Counted from the stretch's first letter, positions 43,001-51,620 are shown. The stretch is 64,000 bases of DNA from Arthrobacter rhizophilus (GCF_026241105.1 NZ_JAPFFT010000001.1:62001-126000), one strand, 5' to 3'. The notes: generated by a model from the sequence alone, not told the origin. Translations and numbers: made by a program.

Positions 43001-45475
43001 CTTCAGTCATCCGTCCTGGGGGCCTGGGGACCCGCGGTTCTCGAGTTCCTGATCCAGCCCGGTGCCGTCACAATCCATGAACCCACCACGTCCGCCTGGG
43101 TTTGCGGAAACTGTCGGCGGCAGCACTTGGTCTATGGCTGTGGTCTGTGTACGTATTGCCGCCGGGAGCTTCCAAAGGACGCAACTGCGCCTTCGGCTAA
43201 TCCTGACTACTACGGATACAACGCCATTCACGCTAAGGGGCAGTTCCGGCTCAACACCGCTGAACTAAGCGGTCAGACGGACCGTTTGGACGCGCAGTCC
43301 CGCCAAGCGAGGTTCCAGGATGTCTTCCTAAATCAATCGGAAAACAAGAAAACGGACGGGATCGAGCTTCTTTCGGTGACCACGACCATGGAAGCCGGCG
43401 TCGATATCGGGGCGCTTGACTCCGTCGTCTTGGCAAACATGCCGCCAACCCGCTTCAACTACCAGCAGCGCGTCGGCCGTGCCGGCCGCCGGTCCACTCC
43501 TATGGCCGTTTCCCTGACGGTATGCAGGGGACGAAGCCACGATGAGTACTACTTCGGGCGCCCTGAGCTGATCACCAATGCCCCTACGCCTAAGCCCTAC
43601 TTGGCCCTCAGCCGACCCGAAATATATCTCCGGTCTGTGCGAAGTGAAGTACTTCGACGGGCCTTTAATGACTTGGCTGACGTCATCTCCGTCGACGACA
43701 GCATTTCAGGGCTAGGAAACAACACTCACGGACAGTTCGGGCAAATTGCCGACTGGTCCTCTGTGAAGCCCCTCATTTTGGCCTGGATGGAAGACAATGC
43801 GGACTCCGTCAAGGAAGTTGTCGAAGGGTTGGCGAACTTCTGCACCTTGCCTGGAGGAATAATCCAAACAGCTGCTGACTCTTTGTACCCTCTGTTCGAC
43901 CGCATCTCAGACATCGCCGAGGGCGGGGTCCCAGGTCACTCCGATCTCAGCCAGCGCCTTGCCGAAGAGGGAATCCTGCCGATGTTTGGATTTCCGTCCA
44001 AGGTTCGCAACCTATTCCTGCAGAAGCCCAATTCACCTTTCCCCTGGCCGCCGGATAACGTCATTGACCGCGATTCGGCGATGGCCGTCAGCCAATTTGC
44101 CCCAGGCAGTGAACTTGTACGCGACGGACGGATCTATCCTGTCATTGGCGTCACTTCGTACCGTCCGTCCGGTCCGTCGGTCGCTACAGAGGAGCAACCT
44201 CTCGGTGAGCAGCGGCTTATCGACATCTGTCGCCATTGCGCCTTCGTGGAGAACAGACCAACGGGGTCAGAACCGACGGACACGAACTGCCCCCGGTGCG
44301 GGGCGGACTCCGGAAGCTTCGGTACTATCGATCTTCGCGAACCGCTCGGATATCGGGCAGGAAAGGCCAGAGACTTCGACGGCAACTTCTCGTGGACTCC
44401 TCGGTCCACGTCAACCAGAGCGATGACAGATCTTGAGACGCTCAGTGTGAGTCGAGTTGAGAGCATGGCCGCGTACTCCGGGCCTGCTTACAAATACGTC
44501 ATCAATGACAACTCCGGCAAATCGTTCAATTTCATGAAAGCCTCCGATTATTGGGGCGGCTATCTAGCCGCCGCCCCAGACGGATCTCCCCTCGACGGGT
44601 CCCCTTTGGACAGCGCCGGCAGGCTACGCATCGACCCGTCAGCTACGCCTATCATTTCCGCACTGGGAACCATCCAGCCCACCGACTTCCTCTTCCTGGG
44701 ACCTCGAAACCCCATCATCGACACCGAAGGTCTCAGACTGAACCTGACGTCGGGATTGAGCCAGCAGTATGGCCCCACCGATTCGATACAGGGCCGTCGC
44801 GCTGCCTGGTACTCCTTGGGGTTTCTGATGAGGACCGTGGCTGCCTCCTACTTGGACGTTCAGCCGCAGGAATTCACCGCTGGAATTTTCACCGGACTGC
44901 AGGAAAACGAGCCCACAACCTTCGCTTTTCTCGCAGACAGCCTTGAAAACGGGGCCGGATTCAGCAGCCATCTTGGGCAGCCAGACGTGCTGCCGGGATT
45001 CCTCAGTGAAATCGATTCGTACCTGACAGAACTAGCAGGCGACCACGCCATCGAATGCACATCCTCCTGCTACCGCTGTCTGCGTGATTACTCCAACATG
45101 GCTTACCACGCACTTCTCGACTGGCGCCTGGCCAAAGACCTGTTGGACGTACTGCACGGGAAGCAACTGATCGTGGACACCGCACAACATCAAGGCGCAA
45201 TCCGGAGGTGGGCAGCAGCGTACTCCATGACTTCGGTCGACAATGACAGTGGTGCATGTGCCATTTGGGACAAGAAGGCGGACGGTCGTTTTGGCATCAT
45301 CCTGCGGCATCCGTTGGAGTCCGCGGAACAAGGACTCATGCCGAAACGGCTCGTTGAGGCCACGACACAAATGGAGCTGGAGTATCCAGATCTCGACGGC
45401 ATCGTCTATGTCGATAGTTTCGTCCTCGACAGGGATCCGAGCCATGTTGTAGGGCTGTTGCGGGAGGTTCACTAG
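40031..45475 (+). CDS. druE: Giant helicase with DUF1998, DruE-like
   Basis: 1814 residues from the ATG at 40031 (GAGGGAG about 12 bases before; the frame is open back to 39917). LYTHQEAAL precedes Walker A TAGTGAGKT (113-121); motif II is VVDELHTYRG near 320; several Cys-pair motifs follow (CGSRVLELLYCQNCG near 535, CGNCRRQHLVYGCGLCTYC near 1025); motif VI is QRVGRAGRR near 1146; and the DUF1998 hallmark CTSSCYRCLRDYSN lies near 1676. This matches MrfA/YprA-like helicases, and at this size the DruE protein shared by all Druantia anti-phage systems. It is the presumed motor of the system. A DISARM DrmA/DrmB split does not fit, because helicase and DUF1998 are one protein. Confidence 0.75.
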   Translation: MAVDIVETFKNLRDSYFRYYDTPFGLADRTLEAERRQLLDQDNGVYREPFIELRPEYRTTGRSVQESASLAHAPTELGDFVAKGLIPLGRQLYTHQEAALISASGKKRNVVVTAGTGAGKTEAFLLPLLANLLAESQSWAGNGAAPVEWWRQANGPFIPQRQTETGRTQAVRAIILYPMNALVDDQLVRLRRAIDSTAARQWLDENRRGHRFYFGRYTGATPVTGAPGNRTALQNLRSFMQGTHQRSQALGLDDESRYFVPHPGGAEMLSRWDMADAVPDILITNYSMLNVLLLRDRDRQYFDSTRDWLRANPEHRFTLVVDELHTYRGTAGTEVALLIRNLKMRLGLDDRSDQLQVIAASASLEADRDEAYVEQFFAVPRETFDFLPGQIVRPEVSESDLSGTSFASGSGTPTKEDEAAAATALGNAFFFGADGTADTKPLAKSVKELSTHLFPELPDEARIEAVHRVLKTAAESEAGETRWPMLRSHLFFRNVPGMWACTDAGCPEADQEASPTRPIGRLYAEPVSRCLCGSRVLELLYCQNCGDVFLGGYVPTGSTQKPGQPSTLLADLSDLEHLPDQANLERTADNYLLYWPQKRRPDLDALEWNKDNGKVTYAFRRSHLQPLTGELRPTDNDDFTGWTFHVLTPQPGARSGAGASRRDPQELSPFPTRCPNCSDDWEITHTKDGPVAAADKKRQRSPIRAMRTGFEKINQVLITELLQSLGPSNRKTIVFADSRQDAAKLSSGISLRHYQDLLRLLLHQELSTLGQVNADVELAREHFVNGHRTDESREAIARLRLRDLPAFTILRDVWEGESDVPEDAASRALTRRPSLPSLAAMVAHRLLDLGMNPGGPRATLQRTTEKMPGPWSHLYRWEPTVEAKTGLSTGQQDLLNRINESLEEEVIDGLFSGAGRDYESLGLGWLGLIDTEAESGKSPSSPAAIARGSLRVLADMRRFAGLRNTSLTPPRRLKNYWAAVAKKYDLDVDELQSSVLGAWGPAVLEFLIQPGAVTIHEPTTSAWVCGNCRRQHLVYGCGLCTYCRRELPKDATAPSANPDYYGYNAIHAKGQFRLNTAELSGQTDRLDAQSRQARFQDVFLNQSENKKTDGIELLSVTTTMEAGVDIGALDSVVLANMPPTRFNYQQRVGRAGRRSTPMAVSLTVCRGRSHDEYYFGRPELITNAPTPKPYLALSRPEIYLRSVRSEVLRRAFNDLADVISVDDSISGLGNNTHGQFGQIADWSSVKPLILAWMEDNADSVKEVVEGLANFCTLPGGIIQTAADSLYPLFDRISDIAEGGVPGHSDLSQRLAEEGILPMFGFPSKVRNLFLQKPNSPFPWPPDNVIDRDSAMAVSQFAPGSELVRDGRIYPVIGVTSYRPSGPSVATEEQPLGEQRLIDICRHCAFVENRPTGSEPTDTNCPRCGADSGSFGTIDLREPLGYRAGKARDFDGNFSWTPRSTSTRAMTDLETLSVSRVESMAAYSGPAYKYVINDNSGKSFNFMKASDYWGGYLAAAPDGSPLDGSPLDSAGRLRIDPSATPIISALGTIQPTDFLFLGPRNPIIDTEGLRLNLTSGLSQQYGPTDSIQGRRAAWYSLGFLMRTVAASYLDVQPQEFTAGIFTGLQENEPTTFAFLADSLENGAGFSSHLGQPDVLPGFLSEIDSYLTELAGDHAIECTSSCYRCLRDYSNMAYHALLDWRLAKDLLDVLHGKQLIVDTAQHQGAIRRWAAAYSMTSVDNDSGACAIWDKKADGRFGIILRHPLESAEQGLMPKRLVEATTQMELEYPDLDGIVYVDSFVLDRDPSHVVGLLREVH

Positions 45476-45830
45476 CGGAGAGATAGCGGCGATGTGCGGC
45501 CAAGTAGGTTCGAGCTTCCTTGACCGTCGTGCCGAGCAGATCAAAGACGCCCCGAAAGTTGCCGAATCCTTCTTCATCGATCTCCGAGGGCTTAGGAGTC
45601 TTGAACGTCGCTTGACAACTCGGTTTGGAAAACGGGATGCATGCGTTATCTCTATCATGTCTCTGTCGCTCCTGCGGAGAAAGACCAGCCTAGGCGGGCG
45701 AAGACTGAGTGGATGTCATGTGCTCAGGCTTCCACGGCTCGTCACTACATACTCCACTGAGTATATTTCCACGCGCGCTTATCCGTGTCATACTACGGGC
45801 AAGATATCGAAATTTATTAGGGAGACATCA
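45476..45830. other. Spacer before the ATPase pair
   Basis: No supported gene. An open frame continues upstream of the 75-residue gene but lacks protein-like composition. The AT-richer stretch at about 45745-45830 probably holds the promoter of the ATPase pair; no clear consensus is seen. Confidence 0.45.
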
Positions 45831-46058
45831 ATGTTCAGTTTTACAGAAGGTGATGGATTCGATGGCAATTTGGCCAAGTTTCTGGAGCATATGAAAGACC
45901 TGGATCCGGTACAAGGTCAGATTCTAATTGATCTGGCTAGCACGATCTCCAGCGATGATACAATCGATCGCACTCGCATGCGGACTAGTTTTGATGCTGA
46001 AGTGTTGAAGCGGCTTGACGAAGAACCACTCGTCAAAGTAGGTGGAGAGACGGCGTGA
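45831..46058 (+). CDS. Small acidic partner of SMC-like ATPase
   Basis: 75 residues from the ATG at 45831, preceded by AGGGAG at the proper distance. Acidic and helical: MFSFTEGDGFDGNLAKFLEH, QILIDLASTISSDDTIDR, and a C-terminal VLKRLDEEPLVKVGGE. Its stop overlaps the GTG start of the ATPase gene (GTGA), so production is coupled. No family recognised. A small gene in front of an SMC-like ATPase often encodes a regulator, an inhibitor or a small subunit in defence loci; here that is inference. Confidence 0.6.
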   Translation: MFSFTEGDGFDGNLAKFLEHMKDLDPVQGQILIDLASTISSDDTIDRTRMRTSFDAEVLKRLDEEPLVKVGGETA

Positions 46059-48559
46059 TTCGCTACTTCTTGTCTCGGCTCCAAATTGAGGGATTTCGCG
46101 GGATTAACAATGAGAGCGACCCGCTTGAATTGAAGTTCAAAATCGATTCCGTGAATTCAGTCTTCGCAGTCAATGCGAGCGGCAAGAGTTCTCTCTTCGA
46201 AGCCTTGTGCTATGCCGTCAAAGGTGACATTCCTAAGCTCAGCGAGCTACAGGCGGGAGACCGCGCGAACGAGTACTATGTCAATCGTTTTCATAGTGGA
46301 GGAAAGTCCTCAATAGAGATTGACTTCACTACTGACGAGTCTCCCGCAAACACGGTGACTATTTTAATCACCCGCGACGCAGCTGGTAGTCGAACAGTGA
46401 CTAGTCCCACGGGTCACCCTGATCCTAAATCGCTGCTGTCGTCACTGGACGAAGCGTTTACTCTTCTGGACTATGGGTCATTCCAAAAATTCACTGAAGA
46501 TACTCCGCTCAAGCGTGGAAGATCATTCGCTGCCCTACTCGGACTATCAGAGTATTCGAACTACCGGCAGTCTCTCAAATCGCTTTCTGATACCAGGGCG
46601 TTGCGCAGCGACCTTGGTATTCAGGGTCTCGAGGCTACAACCAGCACACTGACTCGAGCTGTACCGGCACTACTAGTCCGAGCACAAGTGGCCTACCAGG
46701 AGTTACTTGGCACGACGATAGACGACAGCGCAGATCTAGCTCTCTCTGCGACGGAAATCGGGGATGCGCTTGCTGCCATTCCGATGCTTAAGACTTTTTT
46801 TGATGGTGTCAATCTTCTTGACGCTGACTTCCCAGCTGTAGCTAAAGCCTTGGAATCCGAAGAAGGAGGTTTAAAGAAAACGCGACTCCAGACAATTAAC
46901 CGGGAGATTGAGCTTCTGACACTTCTTGATCCCGATGCATCAATTGACGCGGACTTCGAGGACCTTGTTACTGAAGTGCAGACGCTTGAAAGTCTCCTAA
47001 CTAGCACTCAGGGTGAGCACTACAAGCATCTCTTGGTTGCTGCGGAGGTCTTGATTCAGAATGACGAGCTCGAAGATGCAACCACTTGTCCTGTGTGCGG
47101 GACGTCGCTCGACGAGTCCATCGAGGTAATCGTTGAAGGGCGCCTTGCGCAGTACTCGGCAGTCGACGAACAGGTAGTCGTGCTCACGGCAAAATGGGCG
47201 GCTAGTACCTTTGCAGGTCTTCTCGATCGCCTTGAGCAGAGCGCGCTAATCGGATTAGAGCCACGACAGCGCCTTACGAGTCGAGTGCAAGAAGCAATTA
47301 GCAAGGGTGCCATCACAGAAACGATGATGTCGGGCTTCTTTGGTCATTATCAGGTTCTTGCGCAAGTCGGCATAGATAGGAAGACTCTTTTGGTGAAGGA
47401 GAAGGCCGACCTCGAAAAGGACCTTCCGCCCTCTTTGGTTGCACTCACGCGACAGGTCGATGCGGGACGGAGATTTCGAGATGCCTGGGTGGAGCACAGT
47501 CGCAACGGGATCGACTACAAGGAAGCAGGTCACAAGCTCGCAAAGCGTCAGGCATGGATTGAATTCATGACCAAGGCATGTGAGACGTTTGCCGATGCCG
47601 AGACCCGCATGACATCGGCCAAGGTAGCTGCTATTCGTACAGACTATCAGTCAATGTTTGCGGACATTATGAATACACAAGACATAGTACCTGAATTAAA
47701 GCGTGCCTCGTCGCGGGAAGAACTCCACGTAGAGTTGACTAAATTCCATGGATTGCCTGATATCTCTGCCCGAGCAGTATTATCTGAGAGCTACCGCAAC
47801 GCATTAGCGATATCCGTATTTCTATCTGCTGCCAAGCGACACGAATCTGCGCCTCGGTTCATCGTTCTAGATGATGTGACCTCGAGCTTCGACAGCGGAC
47901 ATCAATGGTTCTTGATGGAACATATCCGCAACCACCTGCAGTACGGAGTGGCGAGTCCAGACGGCTTGCAGATTATTATCTTGAGCCACGACGGCCAACT
48001 TGAAAAGTATTTTGACAAGCTTGGGGGGACGTCCGGCTGGCATCATCAAAAGCTTCAAGGTTCTCCGCCTGTCGGAGCGGTCGTTACCCAAGCACAGGGA
48101 ACTTCAAGACTCTATGGGAATGCAAAGGCGTTCCTTAGCGCGGGCCAGGTACAGCAGGCCGAGCCTCTAGTCCGTCAATATTTTGAGTTCAAGCTGACTG
48201 AAATTATTCGGAAGCTCAACATATCTGTTCCGCTCGACTATGCGATGAAAGACCAGACGCGCATGGTCTCTGGCTCAATCAAAGCAATTCAGGATGCTAT
48301 AGATCTCCGCAAAAAGGCCGCACTTCTGGTTCTGGAGCCAGCACAAGAAGCCGCCTTCAGCACTCATCACGTCACTGGTTTGATTAGTAATTGGGTTAGC
48401 CACTATGAAACCTCCGGGGCTGCAGGGCTCAGCGCAAATGTCCTCTTGCGAGTGCTCGAAGACATCAATCAGTTAGCCGAGTGTTTTCGCTACGACTTCA
48501 CAGATCCAGCGACCAGCATGGTTTCTCGGAAGTGGTACCGAACTTTGGAAACCAAGTAG
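46055..48559 (+). CDS. SMC/RecF-like AAA ATPase of a two-gene defence candidate
   Basis: 834 residues from a GTG coupled to the previous gene. FLSRLQIEGFRGINN is the usual opening of RecF/SMC-like proteins. Walker A is VNASGKSS (39-46), with the first Gly of GxxGxGKS replaced. A long coiled-coil-like middle includes a TCPVCGTSL motif near 345, as in zinc-hook proteins. Walker B is FIVLDDVTSSFD near 605, followed by IIILSHDGQL (H-loop). Residues about 680-834 form a helical C-terminal domain with no recognised nuclease motif. The protein probably binds DNA ends or structures and signals by ATP hydrolysis. It lies in a run of defence genes. Confidence 0.75.
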   Translation: MIRYFLSRLQIEGFRGINNESDPLELKFKIDSVNSVFAVNASGKSSLFEALCYAVKGDIPKLSELQAGDRANEYYVNRFHSGGKSSIEIDFTTDESPANTVTILITRDAAGSRTVTSPTGHPDPKSLLSSLDEAFTLLDYGSFQKFTEDTPLKRGRSFAALLGLSEYSNYRQSLKSLSDTRALRSDLGIQGLEATTSTLTRAVPALLVRAQVAYQELLGTTIDDSADLALSATEIGDALAAIPMLKTFFDGVNLLDADFPAVAKALESEEGGLKKTRLQTINREIELLTLLDPDASIDADFEDLVTEVQTLESLLTSTQGEHYKHLLVAAEVLIQNDELEDATTCPVCGTSLDESIEVIVEGRLAQYSAVDEQVVVLTAKWAASTFAGLLDRLEQSALIGLEPRQRLTSRVQEAISKGAITETMMSGFFGHYQVLAQVGIDRKTLLVKEKADLEKDLPPSLVALTRQVDAGRRFRDAWVEHSRNGIDYKEAGHKLAKRQAWIEFMTKACETFADAETRMTSAKVAAIRTDYQSMFADIMNTQDIVPELKRASSREELHVELTKFHGLPDISARAVLSESYRNALAISVFLSAAKRHESAPRFIVLDDVTSSFDSGHQWFLMEHIRNHLQYGVASPDGLQIIILSHDGQLEKYFDKLGGTSGWHHQKLQGSPPVGAVVTQAQGTSRLYGNAKAFLSAGQVQQAEPLVRQYFEFKLTEIIRKLNISVPLDYAMKDQTRMVSGSIKAIQDAIDLRKKAALLVLEPAQEAAFSTHHVTGLISNWVSHYETSGAAGLSANVLLRVLEDINQLAECFRYDFTDPATSMVSRKWYRTLETK

Positions 48560-48601
48560 CTAGCGCTACGCCGGCGAACCTCCTGCATCTCCACGCTCAC
48601 T

Positions 48602-49708
48602 TCAATCGGCAGAGTACATGTCCAATATTTGTTTCACGACGAATCTGCCTTGTTGGTCACTCAGTATGTATTCACTTCCAGAAATTGAGTCGTACCTCTC
48701 CTGGATGTCTCGTGGTGCACCTTCGCCCATAAAGTGCGCGCCGTCCGATCCCAAACAGACGAGGTACGCCTTCATCTCGCGCTCGCACGACGTCGTGAAG
48801 GCATAGCGAGCACCTCCTTGAGCCTCCCTGGCTAGGAGCCCGGGGTAGAAAACGGCATGCTTACCGCACGGGGTAGGTAGGCGAATCATTAGGCCAACCT
48901 CTTCGCTGGCCGACAAGTCCGTCGCAGGGCGCCACGGACCAACTTCAATGTCTGGACTATCAGTTTCTACATTCCTCCCCCCTGCCATATTGACGAAGGT
49001 GTTGTCCTCTAACGCGTTGCCCAGCGGCCAACCAACGTCGCCAATGCTTGGCCATATCTTCGTGAGGGCATTCCCCATATTGAGATCCAGCTGGGGACCG
49101 GGATGCGTGAAGCGCACTCTCTGAAGCACAGCCTTTCCGAGGAGCACGGTCATGAGATACCCATGGGGTTCCTGATGTTTATCCCAGGGTCGCCCGACGG
49201 TAAGCGGCGCCACCCAAACTGATGCCTGGCGAGCAACTCCGTCATATCGTCCAATCCAGAATTGCGTCTTCGGTGTCGGCACCAGGTTCATCCGCTGCTC
49301 ATAGAGGTGGCGGTACTCGTCCGCAGGTAGCCCGTATCCATTTTTGCGATCATCTGCCGTGGAGACGAGCATCGCCACAAGTGCGGTTTTGTGCGTCCAA
49401 GCCGAGAGCGCTCCTTGATCAGATGCGGCCAGGATCGCCCCGGGCTCACCGAGGATGAAGGGGTTAAGTACTCGTTCCGCGATTTTCTCCAGCTGGCTCA
49501 TCCATCCGTTGTTGCAACTACCGCAGACGTCCTTCACCGTGCGCAGGAATGGAGGCGTCGTGCCCATATCTCGCGGGCTGCGGTTGATTGGACCGGCAAC
49601 ATGTAGGGCGGGCCGGCGGTCGAGATCTATCCGGCCCAGCCAGTCGCCAAACACGTGCTCACGAGTCAGGCTCTTTGTCTGGCCGCAGAAAACGCAGATA
49701 CCCGCCAT
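48602..49708 (-). CDS. HNH-like zinc-finger protein
   Basis: 368 residues from the ATG at 49708 (the frame is open to 49774). The N-terminus reads MAGICVFCGQTKSLTREHVF with GDWL following, then CGSCNNGWMSQLE near residue 67. The CxxC...EH...CxxCNNGWM pattern is that of a widespread actinobacterial family with an HNH-type fold. The usual last catalytic His is not evident, so nuclease activity is uncertain. The remaining 280 residues are alpha/beta without known motifs. It is divergent from the 188-residue gene at 49878. Confidence 0.65.
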   Translation of the reverse strand: MAGICVFCGQTKSLTREHVFGDWLGRIDLDRRPALHVAGPINRSPRDMGTTPPFLRTVKDVCGSCNNGWMSQLEKIAERVLNPFILGEPGAILAASDQGALSAWTHKTALVAMLVSTADDRKNGYGLPADEYRHLYEQRMNLVPTPKTQFWIGRYDGVARQASVWVAPLTVGRPWDKHQEPHGYLMTVLLGKAVLQRVRFTHPGPQLDLNMGNALTKIWPSIGDVGWPLGNALEDNTFVNMAGGRNVETDSPDIEVGPWRPATDLSASEEVGLMIRLPTPCGKHAVFYPGLLAREAQGGARYAFTTSCEREMKAYLVCLGSDGAHFMGEGAPRDIQERYDSISGSEYILSDQQGRFVVKQILDMYSAD

Positions 49709-49877
49709 GTTTGCCCTCAGTGCTCCTTGGCATCTAGTCCCAATGCTGGCCCTCATTGTGGCATGCGGACGCATGTATCCGGCAGACTACATGCGGCGCA
49801 CCGTTGAAATGAGCGTCCACGGGCTAGAGTCTGCATCAGCCCCAAAATCGTGGCAGCTCAGACGAGGAGAACCGACC

Positions 49878-50444
49878 ATGGATCTTAAACATTTGAACGA
49901 TGACCGTACCCGCGACTTGATGCTCCAAGAATTCGACCACGATCATGGGGCTGACCGAATTTATCGAGGCAAATATCTGTCGACATCGGGCATTTTCGCG
50001 TGGCCCCCTCTCCTCCGTGCAGCCCTCGAATCTCATGATCCTCAGTGGCTAGCCACACAAGCGACCCACCCCGAATACTGGCTCACTTCAGTCCCGCGTC
50101 AGAAAACTGACGGTACGTTCTCGATGGCTAAGGTCCCGGTTTCGGCTCCCAGCACGCTGGCCGAAGGCGAATTTGCGCGGTTCTACATACGTGCCGTAGC
50201 TCTTCGTGCGCTCGACGAAAACCTTCAGCTGCGGGTTGTGCGCATATTTCAAGTATCGGGACCAAGATCGGATTCTCAAGCCAAGTTGGGCACCATAGTA
50301 GACGGAGACGCACTTCTGGCTGACCTCCGGACCAACATAGGTGTCAAAACCGACTTAGGCATTCCAGGCGGTCCAAATTCTGGGCTAGGCGTAGAACTTT
50401 CGGCGAGCGATAACGGACATGTCGGGAAAACAGACACACCATAA
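49878..50444 (+). CDS. Unknown protein divergent from HNH-like gene
   Basis: 188 residues from the ATG at 49878, with GAGGAG about 10 bases before. No signal peptide. Segments include LMLQEFDHDHGADRIYRGKY, WPPLLRAALESHDPQWLATQ and FYIRAVALRALDENLQLRVV; the last resembles a short helical hairpin. The final 35 residues are Gly/Ser/Asn rich. No family recognised; possibly functionally tied to the divergent HNH-like gene. Confidence 0.5.
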   Translation: MDLKHLNDDRTRDLMLQEFDHDHGADRIYRGKYLSTSGIFAWPPLLRAALESHDPQWLATQATHPEYWLTSVPRQKTDGTFSMAKVPVSAPSTLAEGEFARFYIRAVALRALDENLQLRVVRIFQVSGPRSDSQAKLGTIVDGDALLADLRTNIGVKTDLGIPGGPNSGLGVELSASDNGHVGKTDTP

Positions 50445-50455
50445 TGGGAAGCAGC

Positions 50456-50899
50456 CTACAAAATCGGGGTCGAGTGGTCCCAAGGACGCCTCATCGTAAT
50501 TCCCTGTATGAGCAAACCTTTGCGGACGGTGTCCGCTGAAACGGAGTAAAACTCACCGAGGCTTGCAAGGGATTCGCCTGCGCGGTAGCGGTCACCGGCT
50601 TCGGTGACCTGCCTGGGCGTAAGGCCTCGAGGACGCTTGGTGATGCCATGGGCAGCGAGATGATCTGCGACGGTCACTCGGTGGACGCCATACTTTTTAG
50701 CCAGTTCCCCGACTTTCATGCCTTCGCGGTAGTCGTCGGCTAGTTGCGCGGACTGTTCATGGCTGATGTGTTTGGCACGCCGGGGGATAGGCGACGTGAC
50801 ATGCGCCACCTCTGGACGAGCCCCGACTTTTTGTATCAAGGAACGGAGTTTGACGGAGGTGCTACTTTGTTTCGAATAGGCATGTAGGACCCCCACCAT
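50456..50899 (-). CDS. HTH protein (copy 1), resolvase-tail-like
   Basis: 147 residues from the ATG at 50899 (MVGVLHAYSKQSS). Two helix-turn-helix units: LADDYREGMKVGELAKKYGV with HRVTVADHLAAHG, and DRYRAGESLASLGEFYSV with SADTVRKGLLIQGI, ending in TMRRPWDH. This is the style of the DNA-binding tail of Hin-like resolvases without the catalytic domain. A copy of exactly the same length and about 75 percent identical in protein lies at 56436-56879 on the same strand. The two bracket a 5.5-kb cassette. It probably binds DNA; whether it regulates or assists recombination is unknown. Confidence 0.7.
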   Translation of the reverse strand: MVGVLHAYSKQSSTSVKLRSLIQKVGARPEVAHVTSPIPRRAKHISHEQSAQLADDYREGMKVGELAKKYGVHRVTVADHLAAHGITKRPRGLTPRQVTEAGDRYRAGESLASLGEFYSVSADTVRKGLLIQGITMRRPWDHSTPIL

Positions 50900-51249
50900 A
50901 TTGATAATGATTTTCATTAAAGATAAGATTCCACAGAGGTCAGCATGTACCGGTGCTGACTTTTTTGGTGCCAAAAAACGAACAAAACACGTAAGCCTTA
51001 AATTTAGGGGTCCACCCCACCCCTGTTGAATGGTTATATATGCATAAGGTCGCTTGGACACCGGTACGATATGTTCGGTTGTTCATGCACCCCTGTTGGC
51101 AATTGAAATAGTGTACCGATGCGAATAATCACGCCTTGGCAGAATTGCTCAAAATGGCGGCTGAATAAGCGATGAGACGGGCGACCGGACGCCCCGCAGA
51201 GTTGAGCTAGTCAATTTCATTGTCTGGTTGAAACCACCTGGTTTAATCC
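50900..51249. other. AT-rich spacer upstream of cassette promoter
   Basis: No gene supported. Low-GC sequence with several short AT runs between the HTH gene and the strong promoter at 51250. Confidence 0.45.
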
Positions 51250-51278
51250 TTGACAGTTATGACATTTTATCTTATAGT
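51250..51278 (+). promoter_or_regulatory. Near-consensus sigma70-type promoter
   Basis: TTGACA at 51250-51255, a 17-base spacer, and TATAGT at 51273-51278. It drives the small membrane protein gene at 51397 through a leader of about 110 bases that contains a long inverted repeat. This is the clearest vegetative promoter I see in the window. Confidence 0.7.
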
Positions 51279-51297
51279 CCGACGCAGCCGATATTAC

Positions 51298-51353
51298 CAT
51301 TCTGAGTGCCCAACCGCGGCAACGTAACTTGCATTGGTTTGGCGCTCAGAATG
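51298..51353 (+). promoter_or_regulatory. Long imperfect inverted repeat in the leader of 51397 gene
   Basis: cattctgagtgcccaacc (51298-51315) pairs with ggtttggcgctcagaatg (51336-51353), 16 of 18 positions complementary, around a 20-base loop. It lies between the promoter at 51250-51278 and the ribosome binding site of the 71-residue protein, so it would form a stable hairpin in the leader RNA, or act as an inverted protein-binding site. It has no T-tract and is not a terminator. Confidence 0.6.
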
Positions 51354-51396
51354 ATGCGCTCCGCTCCCCAGGGCATGGGTTGTTAGAGGAGCTGCC

Positions 51397-51612
51397 ATGA
51401 GACGACCACTTCAATACACCTTGTTCTTCCCTATCGGAATGGTGGTGAGCGTTGCGCTAGTCGCCGCAGCACACCAAGCCGTAACGCCGATATTTGGCAT
51501 CTGGCCATCAACCGGATTGGCGTTAATGACCTTCGGAATTCTCTTTGCCCTGGTGTGGGCAATCGATCGGATCTTGATGCTGTCAAGACGAGTAAGGAGG
51601 CAACAGAGGTGA
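51397..51612 (+). CDS. Small two-span membrane protein
   Basis: 71 residues; GAGGAG lies 8 bases before the ATG. Two hydrophobic spans (YTLFFPIGMVVSVALVAAAH and STGLALMTFGILFALVWAID) and a basic tail SRRVRRQQR. It has its own promoter (51250) and terminator (51621-51646), so is a stand-alone unit. The size, topology and structured leader resemble small membrane toxins or phage-type holin-like proteins, but there is no sequence evidence for toxicity. Confidence 0.65.
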   Translation: MRRPLQYTLFFPIGMVVSVALVAAAHQAVTPIFGIWPSTGLALMTFGILFALVWAIDRILMLSRRVRRQQR

Positions 51613-51620
51613 ATGCCGCC

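Noticed and set aside
31586..45475. DISARM system
   Set aside because: DISARM has separate DrmA helicase and DrmB DUF1998 proteins and often a phospholipase D protein (DrmC). Here the helicase and DUF1998 are one 1814-residue protein and no phospholipase D motif was seen, so Druantia fits better.
51298..51353. Transposon end or attC-type recombination site
   Set aside because: The inverted repeat has no matching second copy and no recombinase gene beside it, and it lies between a promoter and a gene start; a leader structure is simpler.
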